From positions 1 to 34,828 of the IMG/VR virus record IMGVR_UViG_3300049445_000168: a stretch of DNA of 34,828 nt; one strand, written 5' to 3'. The DNA is from a virus. The translations under genes and the position numbers were made by a program. Positions 22,701 to 31,588 of this stretch are shown here, piece after piece. The stretch's first letter is position 1, and each line of letters begins with the position of its first letter. Under the pieces are notes generated by a model. The model had not been told where the DNA came from, made no database searches, and saw only the letters and a program-made list of their open reading frames with translations.

Positions 22701-24130
22701 TGCCGTCCTATCCAGGCTTCCTCGGTCCGTCGTATCAGAGCCAGTCGTATATGGCGGATGCCGAACGCCTGATCAATCGTTTCGTGGAGATGAACGAATC
22801 ACAGACGGCGCCGACGCCGGGGGCGCTCTTGCAGTGTCCAGGCTTTGAACTCATCGTAGCGCCGCCCGCGAACTTCGGGGCGGGGATGTTCTCCGAATCC
22901 GGCCGCACGTTCTTCGTGACGGGCTTTACGCTCTACGAGCTCAACGCGGACAACACGGCGACGGCTCGAGGGGTCGTGGCACGGAATAACAATCCCGTGA
23001 CGTTCATGTCCAACGGGGACGGTGGGCAGCAATTGGGTCTGACCAGTGGTGACCAGTTCTATGTGCTGCACCTGACGTCAAATTTCTTCACGACGGTGAT
23101 GACGAGCGGCGCCACGATGTGCGGCTTTCTCGACGGCTTCGGCGCCATCCTCGACGCCTCCACGTCGACGCTGCACGTCACGGCCTTCGAAGATTTCACC
23201 AGCATCTCGAGCGCGATTCTCCAGCGCACCTCAGGCAGTGACCCATGGAAGGCGTTGTATGTCGTCAATCGCCTGATCTACATGCTGGGCGAGCATACGT
23301 CCGATGTCTTGTGGGATGCGGGCACGGCGCCCTTTCCCTTCGCGCCGATTCAAGAAGCGTTCATGCAGCAGGGCACGGCGGCCTCGTTCTCGGGCGCACG
23401 GCTCGGCACGTCGCTCATTTGGCTGTCGCACAACGAGCAAGGCCGCGGGCAGCTTGTCTCGGCCACGGGTTACGCGCCAGGGCGCATCAGCACACATGCC
23501 GTCGAAGCCTCGATTGAAACGTATGGCGATCTCTCGGATGCCGTGGCCTTCAGTTATCAGGAGAACGGCCATACCTTTTACGTGCTGACGTTTCCCAAGG
23601 CGGAGCGCACGTGGGTGTTTGACCAGTCGACGGGCCTCTTTCACGAGCGGTTGTATTGGAATACGACCACGGCGGAGTGGTTGGCGTATCGGCCGATGTT
23701 CTTTGCCTCCGACTTGACGCGGAATCTCGTGCAGGACCGCATCACGGGCGCCATCTATCGCATGAGCACGACGCTGTTTATGGATGTGGACGGCGCCGCG
23801 ATTCGCCGCCTGCGGCAACCGCCCCGGATCTCGTTCGACCAGAAGCGGTTTACGACCCATGCGATCCAGCTCGTGATGGACGTCGGACAAGGCGTGCAGA
23901 CCGGGCAAGGGTCGGACCCGCAGATTATGCGGCAGACGTCGAAGGACGGCGGGCAGACGTGGGGTAACGAACAGTGGGCCTCGGCGGGCCCGATCGGCGC
24001 GTATGATACTCGGGTGCGATGGACGCAGTGTGGCCAGGCTCGGAATCGCGTTGATCGTTTCATTGATACAGATCCAGTCCCGTCTCGGTGGGTGGATGCG
24101 CTTATTGATGTAACGGTCGGCACCAGCTAA
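22700..24130 (+). CDS. P22 gp10-like packaged-DNA stabilisation / tail hub protein
   Basis: A 476-residue protein with the length and opening of P22 gp10-type proteins: GPSYQSQSYMADAERLINRF, then PTPGALLQCPGFEL. A beta-rich body follows, with ALYVVNRLIYMLGEHTSDVL, LIWLSHNEQGRGQLV and HTFYVLTFPKAERTWVFDQS, and a C-terminal TSKDGGQTWGNEQW region. gp10 forms the ring under gp4 in the short tail, helps keep DNA in the head and anchors the needle. It lies two genes after the gp4-like protein as in P22-like tails. ATG overlaps the previous TAA. Confidence 0.85.
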   Translation: MPSYPGFLGPSYQSQSYMADAERLINRFVEMNESQTAPTPGALLQCPGFELIVAPPANFGAGMFSESGRTFFVTGFTLYELNADNTATARGVVARNNNPVTFMSNGDGGQQLGLTSGDQFYVLHLTSNFFTTVMTSGATMCGFLDGFGAILDASTSTLHVTAFEDFTSISSAILQRTSGSDPWKALYVVNRLIYMLGEHTSDVLWDAGTAPFPFAPIQEAFMQQGTAASFSGARLGTSLIWLSHNEQGRGQLVSATGYAPGRISTHAVEASIETYGDLSDAVAFSYQENGHTFYVLTFPKAERTWVFDQSTGLFHERLYWNTTTAEWLAYRPMFFASDLTRNLVQDRITGAIYRMSTTLFMDVDGAAIRRLRQPPRISFDQKRFTTHAIQLVMDVGQGVQTGQGSDPQIMRQTSKDGGQTWGNEQWASAGPIGAYDTRVRWTQCGQARNRVDRFIDTDPVPSRWVDALIDVTVGTS

Positions 24131-24408
24131 TGCTGACGCCGTATCCGGTCAAGACGCCTCCGCTCGAGGGCCATCTGCTCAATTGGATATGGGGCCAGTG
24201 GCTCAATGCGCTGCGAGCGGCCGTGAACGGCACGCCGGGGAACTCGACGCCGACGCTGTTTGCGAATCTGCCGACACCAGTGGCAGGCATGATCTACGTC
24301 GTGACGGATTCGACGGTGAACACCTGGGGGGCGGTCGTCGCGGGCGGCGGGGGCTTTACGGTCGGCGCGTTCTTCAACGGCACAAATTGGACCGTGGCGG
24401 CGATATGA
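24130..24408 (+). CDS. Small tail/virion protein (92 aa)
   Basis: A 92-residue protein: N-terminal MLTPYPVKTPPLEGHLLNWI, then a beta domain with LFANLPTPVAGMIYVVTDST, NTWGAVVAGGGGFTVGAFFN and GTNWTVAAI. The module reading LPTPVAGM-YVVTDST...GG...AFFNGTNWTV recurs in phage tail proteins, from memory, and may be a small bead on the tail or fibres. TAATG joins it to the previous gene and ATGA to the next. Exact role unknown. Confidence 0.65.
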   Translation: MLTPYPVKTPPLEGHLLNWIWGQWLNALRAAVNGTPGNSTPTLFANLPTPVAGMIYVVTDSTVNTWGAVVAGGGGFTVGAFFNGTNWTVAAI

Positions 24409-24887
24409 AGCAAGTGCAGGCGACGACGCTTGTCGAGCGGCCGGCGATTGCCTATCGGCAGGCCGTCTATGAAGACGTGCCGGCGCTGGTCATTCTGCTG
24501 CGTGAGTTCGTGACGTCGACGAAGTATCGCGAATACGTGGGCGCGAGCGCGGAAGCCTTGCAGGCGTTCCTCAAAGGCATCGTGCACAACCCTTCGGCGG
24601 CCATCTTCGTGGCGGAACGGGATGCCGTCGTGATTGGCCTGATCGGCGTGCTCGGGTATGTCCATCCGATGAGCGGGCGCACCGTGGCGGGCGAACTCTT
24701 TTGGTGGCTCAATCCGCAGGACCGCGGCGCGGGCGGCTGGCTCTTGCGACGAGCCGAGAACTGGGCACGGGCGTATGGGGCTTCATCGCTGCAGATGATT
24801 GCGCCGGCTGAGAGTCCTCGCGTCGGCGCGATGTATGAACGCCTCGGGTATGAAGCCGTCGAAACGGCCTATCAGGTGAAATTATGA
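24405..24887 (+). CDS. GNAT-family acetyltransferase
   Basis: A 160-residue protein with the GNAT fold: IAYRQAVYEDVPALVILLRE (first helix), AAIFVAERDAVVIGLIGVLG (strands), GELFWWLNPQDRGAGGWLLRRAE (motif A, with RGAGGWLL near the acetyl-CoA loop) and a C-terminal ESPRVGAMYERLGYEAVETAY. It transfers acetyl from acetyl-CoA to an amine, substrate unknown. Phage GNATs placed among tail genes may modify virion or host proteins. ATG 24405 was chosen by ATGA overlap; a longer upstream frame starting at 24183 runs inside the previous gene. Confidence 0.85.
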   Translation: MKQVQATTLVERPAIAYRQAVYEDVPALVILLREFVTSTKYREYVGASAEALQAFLKGIVHNPSAAIFVAERDAVVIGLIGVLGYVHPMSGRTVAGELFWWLNPQDRGAGGWLLRRAENWARAYGASSLQMIAPAESPRVGAMYERLGYEAVETAYQVKL

Positions 24888-25486
24888 GCGCACTCACGAC
24901 GGCAGCGATTATCGGCCTCACGGCGGCGAACGCGGGCGCTGGCATCGCGGAAGCGGCCATTAAGGGCCACCAAACGAGCAAGGCCGTGGATGCCCAGACT
25001 GCGGCAGCCAACAAGGCGCTGGCGGTCCAGCAGCAGGTGTATAGCAACCAGCAGCAGGCCGCGGCGCCGTATCAGCAGACCGGCCAGCAGACGCTGGGGC
25101 GCCTCGGGCAGATGGCGGCGCAGCCCGCGAACCAGTTCAGTCCGGCGAATTATCAGCAAGGAGCGCCAACGGCAGCCTTTCAGGCGCAGCAGCCATCCTC
25201 GCAATATTCGAACATGATGGGCGGTCCAGCCACGGCAGCGAATCATGTTAATGGCCCATTGCCATATAACGCCCAAGGTAATGCCCCTGGTGCGGGTTTG
25301 CCGTCTGCGCAGATGCCGTCGTTGGGGGCACTCGGCCAGCCGCCGGGCCAGTCGATGCCGGGGATGGCGCCGGGAGGGCAGGGCGATACGGTCACGATTC
25401 AGACGCCGGATGGACGCACGTTGCAGGGCTTTCCTCGCGCGCGTGTGCAGGAAGCGATGCAGCGCGGCGCGAAAGTGGTGGGCTAG
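24884..25486 (+). CDS. Ejection/internal virion protein, P22 gp7-like (200 aa)
   Basis: A 200-residue protein with an Ala-rich helical N-terminus (MSALTTAAIIGLTAANAGAG, EAAIKGHQTSKAVDAQTAAA). A Gln-rich part follows (QQQVYSNQQQAAAPYQQTGQ), then a Gly/Pro-rich tail ending in IQTPDGRTLQGFPRARVQEA. The AAAPYQQTGQQTLGRL stretch is typical of small phage DNA-transfer proteins packaged in the head and injected with DNA. It is first of three such genes here. ATG overlaps the GNAT stop as ATGA; TAG abuts the next ATG. Confidence 0.75.
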   Translation: MSALTTAAIIGLTAANAGAGIAEAAIKGHQTSKAVDAQTAAANKALAVQQQVYSNQQQAAAPYQQTGQQTLGRLGQMAAQPANQFSPANYQQGAPTAAFQAQQPSSQYSNMMGGPATAANHVNGPLPYNAQGNAPGAGLPSAQMPSLGALGQPPGQSMPGMAPGGQGDTVTIQTPDGRTLQGFPRARVQEAMQRGAKVVG

Positions 25487-27112
25487 ATGGCTGGATTCTT
25501 AACACCAAGCGGTAATAGCTCAACCGATTGGTTCACGCAGCAGATCGCGGGCGTCAATCAGCAGGGCCAGCAGCAGGGGATGCCGCAAGTGGCCACGGCG
25601 CCCGATGGCGTGCCGGTGTATGGCAGCGGGGGCCAATACTTCACGCGGAATGCTGACGGCAGCATGACGCAGCAGTTTCAGGGCGGGGCGCCTGATTGGC
25701 TGACGCAACAGACCGGAGGCGGGCAGCAAGCGGGCGGCGGAATGCCCGCGGGCATTGACCCGCATCTGGCCGCGCTCTATCAGCAATACGGCATCACGCC
25801 GGGCGGCAGCGGGTCTGGCTTGTCGGACTGGCAATATTGGCAGAATGATGCACTGAAAAACGCGGGTGGCGATTGGTCCTACATCACCGGACGGCTCGGC
25901 TCAGACCTTGCGGGCAACGGTCCCGACAAGGGAGGCGGCGGCAGCGGACAGGGCACGCTGGGGAATCCTGGCAACTATCAGGCGCCCGCACCATTCACCG
26001 GCCAGACGAACTATACGCCGCAGACGATTACGCAGCCGGCGGCCGTGAATGCGCAACAGGTGAGTCCGCAGGGCATCGCGCAGCCGGGGAGTATCACGCC
26101 GCAGACCGTGCAGGGGCCGCAGGCACTGCAGGCGCGCACGCTGGCCGACCCGGCCGGCTTCAAAGCGCCGACGATGGCGGATGTGCAGAACGATCCGAAC
26201 TTCCAGTATGCGCAGCAGCAGGCCATGCAGTCGCTGGTGAACTCAGGCGCCGCGAAAGGTATTGCCCGCGGCAGCAACGAATGGAAGGCGCTGCAGGAGC
26301 AGGCGGCCAGTCTCGCCGGCCAGCAGTATGAGCAGATGTATCAGAACTCGCTGAACGCCTACCAGACGAACACGGGCAACACGCTGGCGTATAACCAGGC
26401 GAACAACGCGAACGCGGCGCAGGCGTATGGGTTGACGAATCAGTATCAGCAGGCCGCCGGCATGTTCAACGCGGGGCAGAACTATAACGCGCAAGCGCAG
26501 AACATCGGCAATACGATGCAGGCGAACCAGTTCAACGCCGGACAGAATCTACAGGGGCAACTGGCGAATCAGGGCGCGAACCTGCAGGCCGGGCAGTTCA
26601 ACGCGGGCATGAACTACAACACGCAGAACGCGAATCAGGCGAATCAGTTCGCGGCGAGTCAGGCGAACAATCAGAACGCGCTGGCGGCCTATCAGACGAA
26701 CGCGAATACAGCACTGGGCGCGTATGGGGCGAACGTGCAGGCCGGGCTGGGGTATGGGAATCTCGGCCTGGCGCAGCAGGGGCAGAACTACAACCAAGGG
26801 CTGTCGACGTTCAATGCGAATCAGGGCGCGAATCAGCAGGCATTCAACAACAACTATTCCCTCGCGCAGCTCGGACTGGCGGCGAATGGCCAAATGGGGC
26901 AGGCCGGGCAGAACTATGGCAATCAGGCGACCAATGCTTACGAAGGCATCGGCAACGCGCAGGCGGCAGGCTCGATGAATCAGGGCGCGAATTGGGGCGG
27001 GGCGTTGGGGAATGCCGCGAACTATGGCACGCAGCTCTGGGCGCTCGGGCAACTCGGTCAGCAGCCGCAACAGGCGTCGTCGTATGCCGTGCCGCCGAAC
27101 TACGCAGGGTAA
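25487..27112 (+). CDS. Asn/Gln-rich ejection-type internal virion protein (541 aa)
   Basis: A 541-residue protein. Residues 1-180 are Gly/Gln-rich with linkers (GDWSYITGRLGSDL, GNGPDKGGGGSGQG). Residues ~215-300 are helical (DPAGFKAPTMADVQNDPNFQ, AKGIARGSNEWKAL). Residues ~300-500 are an extraordinary Asn/Gln/Ala repeat region with units such as NAGQNYNAQ, QFNAGQNLQGQ, QFNAGMNYN and NANQANQFAA. Proteins of this type build the injected internal channel of short-tailed phages. Neighbouring genes are also ejection-like. ATG directly follows the preceding TAG. Function inferred from composition and context. Confidence 0.7.
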   Translation: MAGFLTPSGNSSTDWFTQQIAGVNQQGQQQGMPQVATAPDGVPVYGSGGQYFTRNADGSMTQQFQGGAPDWLTQQTGGGQQAGGGMPAGIDPHLAALYQQYGITPGGSGSGLSDWQYWQNDALKNAGGDWSYITGRLGSDLAGNGPDKGGGGSGQGTLGNPGNYQAPAPFTGQTNYTPQTITQPAAVNAQQVSPQGIAQPGSITPQTVQGPQALQARTLADPAGFKAPTMADVQNDPNFQYAQQQAMQSLVNSGAAKGIARGSNEWKALQEQAASLAGQQYEQMYQNSLNAYQTNTGNTLAYNQANNANAAQAYGLTNQYQQAAGMFNAGQNYNAQAQNIGNTMQANQFNAGQNLQGQLANQGANLQAGQFNAGMNYNTQNANQANQFAASQANNQNALAAYQTNANTALGAYGANVQAGLGYGNLGLAQQGQNYNQGLSTFNANQGANQQAFNNNYSLAQLGLAANGQMGQAGQNYGNQATNAYEGIGNAQAAGSMNQGANWGGALGNAANYGTQLWALGQLGQQPQQASSYAVPPNYAG

Positions 27113-27115
27113 GTG

Positions 27116-28459
27116 ATGCCGATTGATACGTCCATTTACCAGCAGCCGCCCTCGCAGGGCTTCAATACGCCGTTTCAGACGCTGGCGCAGATTGGCGCCA
27201 TTCAGCGGCAGCGGCAAGAGATTGCCTCAAATGCGGCGCTCGAGCAGGAGCGGCAACAGAAGCTCAAGGATGACCAGAAGAAACAAGCCGATGCGGATCA
27301 ATTCAATACCATCCTGACTAATGTCGGCTTGTTCAATCGTGACGCGATGCGGGCACAAGTGCAGCAGCACGCACCGGATAAACTTCAAAGTCTTGAGAAG
27401 TGGTATGCCGACTTCGATAAGACGACCGAAGAATACCAAAAGGCGAAAAACGAATCGTCTGCGGCAGCGGCGCTGGCGGAACAGCGGAAGACGCAAGTCG
27501 TCGGCACGGTGGCGAATGGCATTGCCGCGCATGGCTATACGCCGACTGCCTTTGCCGCAGGGTTGAACGAACTCGGGCAGAAGTTTCCTCAGTCACAGGC
27601 GACATGGGACAACTACGCGCAGTTAGCCCTCCAGAATGGGCCGGGCTGGATCAAGGAACACGTCGACGGCTTACGCACGATGGCTGACCGATCAGCGGCG
27701 GCCGAACTCCCAGAGAAAGCCGCGAAGGCTGAAGAAGCCCAGAAAGTTAACGCGGGCACGTCGCCCACGGGTATGACGGCCGACCAGCAGGCACAGGAAG
27801 CTGACCGGCAGGCGCAGTTGAAGCAGGGCGCGCAACGGATCGGCCTTGAACAGCAGCGCGTGAATATCGAGAAAAACAAATCAGCGGCGCCCGATCAGGG
27901 CAAACTGGAGCAGCAATATCGAACGGCGTTGTTGCGTGGCATGTCGAGCCGTTCTGGCGGGATCGGCCTTGAAGATGCGAAAGTGCAACAGGCGAATCAT
28001 CTGCTCTCGCTCTTTGAGCAGACGTATAACCCGAAGACTGGCGGCTACGATATCCCGCGCGTGCAGATGAATGAATTAGCGATGGGCTTGGCGAAATTGA
28101 CGGCAGGGAGCAGCCCGGCCGGCGAAGGGCTCATGCGTGAATTCCAACAGCGCACGGCGAAGGGCGATGTGGCGGGCGCCTTGACGTGGCTCACGGGGCA
28201 ACCCGTCGCCGCGAATACCGACGCGCTCACGAAGTTCATGAAGGAATCCATCGAACGGCAGGGCAAGACCGCCGAAACGAATCGGGAAGGCGAGATGGCC
28301 TATTTGCGCAACCTCGCCCCGACTGAGTTAGAAGAAGACCGACGCAAGAAACTCGAAGCCGTGAGTCTTAATCCCTTGCGGCAAATCAAGGTGCTGACGA
28401 ACGAGAAGGGTGAACGGCGGCAGGTCGTTTCGACGGATGGCGGCCAGACATGGCAGTAG
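27116..28459 (+). CDS. Ejection-type internal virion protein, helical (447 aa)
   Basis: A 447-residue mostly helical protein: MPIDTSIYQQPPSQGFNTPF at the start, then a coiled-coil-like LEQERQQKLKDDQKKQADAD. Further regions include GTVANGIAAHGYTPTAFAAG, EEAQKVNAGTSPTGMTADQQ and PRVQMNELAMGLAKLTAG. It resembles the larger DNA-transfer proteins that follow small gp7-like genes. ATG 27116 is taken as the start; GTG 27113 would add one residue and directly follows the previous stop. The 3' end overlaps the next gene by 10 bases. Confidence 0.65.
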   Translation: MPIDTSIYQQPPSQGFNTPFQTLAQIGAIQRQRQEIASNAALEQERQQKLKDDQKKQADADQFNTILTNVGLFNRDAMRAQVQQHAPDKLQSLEKWYADFDKTTEEYQKAKNESSAAAALAEQRKTQVVGTVANGIAAHGYTPTAFAAGLNELGQKFPQSQATWDNYAQLALQNGPGWIKEHVDGLRTMADRSAAAELPEKAAKAEEAQKVNAGTSPTGMTADQQAQEADRQAQLKQGAQRIGLEQQRVNIEKNKSAAPDQGKLEQQYRTALLRGMSSRSGGIGLEDAKVQQANHLLSLFEQTYNPKTGGYDIPRVQMNELAMGLAKLTAGSSPAGEGLMREFQQRTAKGDVAGALTWLTGQPVAANTDALTKFMKESIERQGKTAETNREGEMAYLRNLAPTELEEDRRKKLEAVSLNPLRQIKVLTNEKGERRQVVSTDGGQTWQ

Positions 28460-29760
28460 GACCGGGCAAGACGTTAGACCAATTGAAGCAGGAAGGTTGG
28501 TCAGAACCCGCTGCACCAGCGGCCCCGGCTGATGCGCGTTCTACGTTCGACCAAATCAAGGGCTCTCCAAATCCAACCGCGGCGACGATGGAGTATTTGA
28601 AGAGCAATGATCCGAACGATCTGGCCTCTCCCGTTGGGCCGGGTTTACGAGAAAAGCTCGACACTCCGCTGTGGCGGCCAACGGGTATTGATGCCATCGA
28701 TTCGATCCTCTCACCAGCTGGACTGGCGCAGATTGCCGTCGTCGGTGGGCCGATGGCGGCCAAGGCTGTGACAGGGGCGGTTAATAACCTAAAAGCCAAA
28801 GTTGGGGAAAAACTGGCAGGGAAGTTATTGGATTTTGTTACGCCAAGCCTTCTCAAGAAGCCGCAGGAAGCGGTCAGCATCCTAAGCGACCTCGCAGAAG
28901 CCATCAAAGGCAAGGCGGCACCCGCAGAACCGCCCGTCGCAGCGCCTGCGCCCGCCCAGCCAGCCGCAGTGGCACCTGAGGCTCCGCAGGCAACCGTGCG
29001 CGTTTATCACGGCTCGACATCCGCGCGCCCAACGCTACAGCCGGGCACGATGATGACGACTGATCCGGCATGGGCGGCCGGCTATACCACGCATGATGTT
29101 GGCGGGATTGGGCCTGAAGCGTTTACCGGGAAGGTGCATGCCGCCGATGTGCCGGTTCCTGAGAAAACCTTAACGGCCAAGACGTTGCACGGCGCAGAAG
29201 CGCAATTGATTGACTTAGCAAAAACAGCCCTCGGGCGACAGCCTGCCACATTGCAGGAAGCGGCGCAGATTGTGCGCGAGAAATACGGCTATGAGGCCAT
29301 TGTGGCGAAGGGTGCTGATGGGACCGTAACCGGAATGATTCCGCTTACTGAGACTCAGGTTGCTGCCCATTTGGACCCTTCGCAGGTTGTGAAACAGGCA
29401 ATAGCGAGCGGTCAACCTGTCGCAGACAATCTACAAGCCATCGTCAAGCGGATTCCAGAAGCCGCCCCGATGTCGACGCCGGATGCCTTCCGCTCGGCCC
29501 TGAAAGCCTTTGCCGACGCCAAGGAAGTGCCGCGGCCGGCCGAAGTCAACAACGTCCAGATGCTCATTAAGCGCGGCGTGGACCCGGATAAGGCGTTACA
29601 GACCGTCCTCGGCAATCGGCCACCCGCGCCGGCGAATCCGGCTGCAGAGCTCGCTAAGCGTCTCGGGACGCCATCTGAAGCCGAAATGAACGCCGACATG
29701 GCCGCGCGGGCGCGCAAAGGCCAAAAGTCCCTGATGCCGAAGTATGGAGCCCAACCGTGA
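28450..29760 (+). CDS. Ejection-region protein with ADP-ribosyltransferase-like domain
   Basis: A 436-residue protein. N-terminus: MAVGPGKTLDQLKQEGWSEP, helical region to ~150, then a Pro/Ala linker (~155-180). Residues ~183-320 start VRVYHGST (185-190), then MMTTDPAWAAGY (201-212) and FTGKVHAADVPVPEKTL, the order YHGS ... TTDPxxAxxY seen in ART-like toxin folds and in the 6954 gene. Other YHGS-containing folds cannot be excluded because the second and third motifs are weaker. The C-terminus is helical (FRSALKAFADAKEVPRP). It is coupled to ejection genes (10-base overlap) and to the fibre gene (GTGA), so delivery into the host is plausible. Confidence 0.6.
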   Translation: MAVGPGKTLDQLKQEGWSEPAAPAAPADARSTFDQIKGSPNPTAATMEYLKSNDPNDLASPVGPGLREKLDTPLWRPTGIDAIDSILSPAGLAQIAVVGGPMAAKAVTGAVNNLKAKVGEKLAGKLLDFVTPSLLKKPQEAVSILSDLAEAIKGKAAPAEPPVAAPAPAQPAAVAPEAPQATVRVYHGSTSARPTLQPGTMMTTDPAWAAGYTTHDVGGIGPEAFTGKVHAADVPVPEKTLTAKTLHGAEAQLIDLAKTALGRQPATLQEAAQIVREKYGYEAIVAKGADGTVTGMIPLTETQVAAHLDPSQVVKQAIASGQPVADNLQAIVKRIPEAAPMSTPDAFRSALKAFADAKEVPRPAEVNNVQMLIKRGVDPDKALQTVLGNRPPAPANPAAELAKRLGTPSEAEMNADMAARARKGQKSLMPKYGAQP

Positions 29761-30443
29761 GCCTTGGCACCTTAGCCCCGTATGCCTTCCCGCAAGCCTT
29801 GGACGACAACGGCGATCCGCTCGACGGCGGCCTGCTCTATACCTACGTATCAGGGCTTATTGGCACGCCTGCGACGACATGGCAGGACGCTGATCTGCTC
29901 GTGCCGAACACGAACCCGATCGTCCTCTCCGCTGGCGGCCGTTACAAGATTTACCTCGCAGCGCAGAGTTATAAGTTTGTGCTGAAGAATGCCGCCGGCG
30001 TCGTCATTGATACGACCGATCCAGTCGGCTCCGTGGGACTGGCCTCCGCGGGCGTGTTCGATATCTTCAATTTCTACGGCGATCCGACCTCCCCGATCTT
30101 GGGCACGGCGTATCCACTCGGTGCGACGTTTGATAAATGCCATGCGGGCACGGCGTGGCTCGCCATCGACAGTGCCTCAATGGCGCCCGGCACGTATCAA
30201 CTCTCAGGCATGATTCTGAGCACAGGGGGCGACCTTGTCTCCGTCGCCATCGTGAATCTGACCGATGGCGCGCCCGATACGCCGATTGCCGTGATGACCT
30301 CGACCAGCACGACCGGCACCACGGCGCAAAGCGGGGCGATTACGTTTGGCACGGCCGGGTCTATCAAAACCTACGGCATCAAAGTCAAAATCGACGCCGG
30401 ATCTGGCTTTGCGTGGGCCATTCAACTCGTGAAGGTTTCCTAA
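29757..30443 (+). CDS. Tail fibre/spike protein with head-binding-like N-terminus (228 aa)
   Basis: A 228-residue protein whose first ~95 residues match the N-terminal anchor module of many phage fibres: YAFPQALDDNGDPLDGGLLY, TYVSGLIGTPATTWQDADLL, ANTNPIVLSAGGRYKIYLAA-like order and YKFVLKNAAGVVIDTTDPVG. A C-terminal beta-sandwich follows (GTYQLSGMILSTGGDLVSVA, TAGSIKTYGIKVKIDAG). The short length suggests an adaptor rather than a whole fibre, with receptor-binding domains on the next protein. The start is GTG 29757, overlapping the previous stop as GTGA. TAATG joins it to the next gene. Confidence 0.75.
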   Translation: MSLGTLAPYAFPQALDDNGDPLDGGLLYTYVSGLIGTPATTWQDADLLVPNTNPIVLSAGGRYKIYLAAQSYKFVLKNAAGVVIDTTDPVGSVGLASAGVFDIFNFYGDPTSPILGTAYPLGATFDKCHAGTAWLAIDSASMAPGTYQLSGMILSTGGDLVSVAIVNLTDGAPDTPIAVMTSTSTTGTTAQSGAITFGTAGSIKTYGIKVKIDAGSGFAWAIQLVKVS

Positions 30444-31588
30444 TGAAAACATTCCTAACGTTTGTCGGAGTCTTCCTGTTGGCGGCGTGTGCGTCTGCGC
30501 AGCCGCGGCCGGGGGCGTTTACGACCATCAACGCCACAGCGGTGACGCCGGCCGCCGTCTGCGCGGGCTGTCCTATTGGCAGCACGTCGCCAGCTGTGAA
30601 TAGCGGCGTCACGGCCGCCGCGCTCGTCCTCCCGATTAGTGTGCCAGCGAATACGACCAATACGCTGTATCAGGGTGCCACGGGCTTGTTCTTTGGATCG
30701 GCTACCGGCTTTCCCATCGGCGGCCTCTTATCCGTCAATGGGTTCGGCACGCATTCGATCAGCGCCAGCGGGACCGGGGGCAATACGCTGACGATTCGGA
30801 ATCCGACCGCCGGCACGGGGAACTATGGTGCGCTCTTCGTGGCCAATGACAACAACCCGACGCAGACACAACTCCTCTCGCTGTCCTCGACGTATACCAC
30901 CTCCGCGCCCAATCTCGCGGGCGGCTCGAGCCTGGTCGGGGCAGGTGTCGGCGGCCTCTCGGTGACGGCATCTGATCCGACTGGGGCGCTGCGCTTCTAT
31001 ACCGGGGGCGTGACGGAGCGGGTGCGTATCTTCCCTGATGGGAACGTGAGTATTGGGAATACCAGCGAGATCGGGGGCTGTTGTCGCCTCAACGTGCAGA
31101 ACGCGTTCTATGTGGGGTATGACGGCATCAATGCTTATTCCACGATGACGACGGGGGCCATTGCCATTCTGTCCGCGCCCTCGCTCGTGCTGTCCCAGAT
31201 GGATAACATTGGGTTTTTTGCGACGACGTATCCCACGACGGCGAGCGCGGCGAATGCCCATATTGGCAACGGCGATTACCTGCGCCTCGTGACGTCGCTG
31301 CGCAGCGCGAAGCATGACATTGAACCGATTAGTCTGTTTGATGCCCGCCGCACCGTGATGGGCCTGCAGAGCGTGTTGTATCGGAGCTCGGTGGACGAGG
31401 ACCAGCGGCAATGGGCGGGCTTCATTGCCGATGACGTGGAGAAGGTCAATCCAACGCTTGCCGTCTATGATGGACGCGGCGCCTTGCAATCGGTCACGTA
31501 TGATCGGGTGGCCGCGTATCTGTTGCGACTGGTGCAGGATCAGGAGCAACGGATTGAGGCGCTGGAACAGGCGCTGAAGGCGAAGTAA
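30443..31588 (+). CDS. Fibre protein with S74 intramolecular chaperone and lipobox-like N-terminus
   Basis: A 381-residue protein. Residues 1-20 (MKTFLTFVGVFLLAACASAQ) look like a signal peptide with a lipobox (L13-A14-A15-C16) or a signal-peptidase I site after ASA. The middle is beta-rich and repetitive. Residues ~282-381 form an S74 chaperone domain: SLRSAKHDIEPI with candidate catalytic Ser285 and Lys290 (S-x4-K spacing), then GFIADDVEKVNPTLAVYDGR and a C-terminal coiled coil (QDQEQRIEALEQALKAK). S74 domains trimerise fibres and then cut themselves off. ATG 30443 overlaps the preceding TAA. A signal peptide on such a protein is unexpected. Confidence 0.82.
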   Translation: MKTFLTFVGVFLLAACASAQPRPGAFTTINATAVTPAAVCAGCPIGSTSPAVNSGVTAAALVLPISVPANTTNTLYQGATGLFFGSATGFPIGGLLSVNGFGTHSISASGTGGNTLTIRNPTAGTGNYGALFVANDNNPTQTQLLSLSSTYTTSAPNLAGGSSLVGAGVGGLSVTASDPTGALRFYTGGVTERVRIFPDGNVSIGNTSEIGGCCRLNVQNAFYVGYDGINAYSTMTTGAIAILSAPSLVLSQMDNIGFFATTYPTTASAANAHIGNGDYLRLVTSLRSAKHDIEPISLFDARRTVMGLQSVLYRSSVDEDQRQWAGFIADDVEKVNPTLAVYDGRGALQSVTYDRVAAYLLRLVQDQEQRIEALEQALKAK

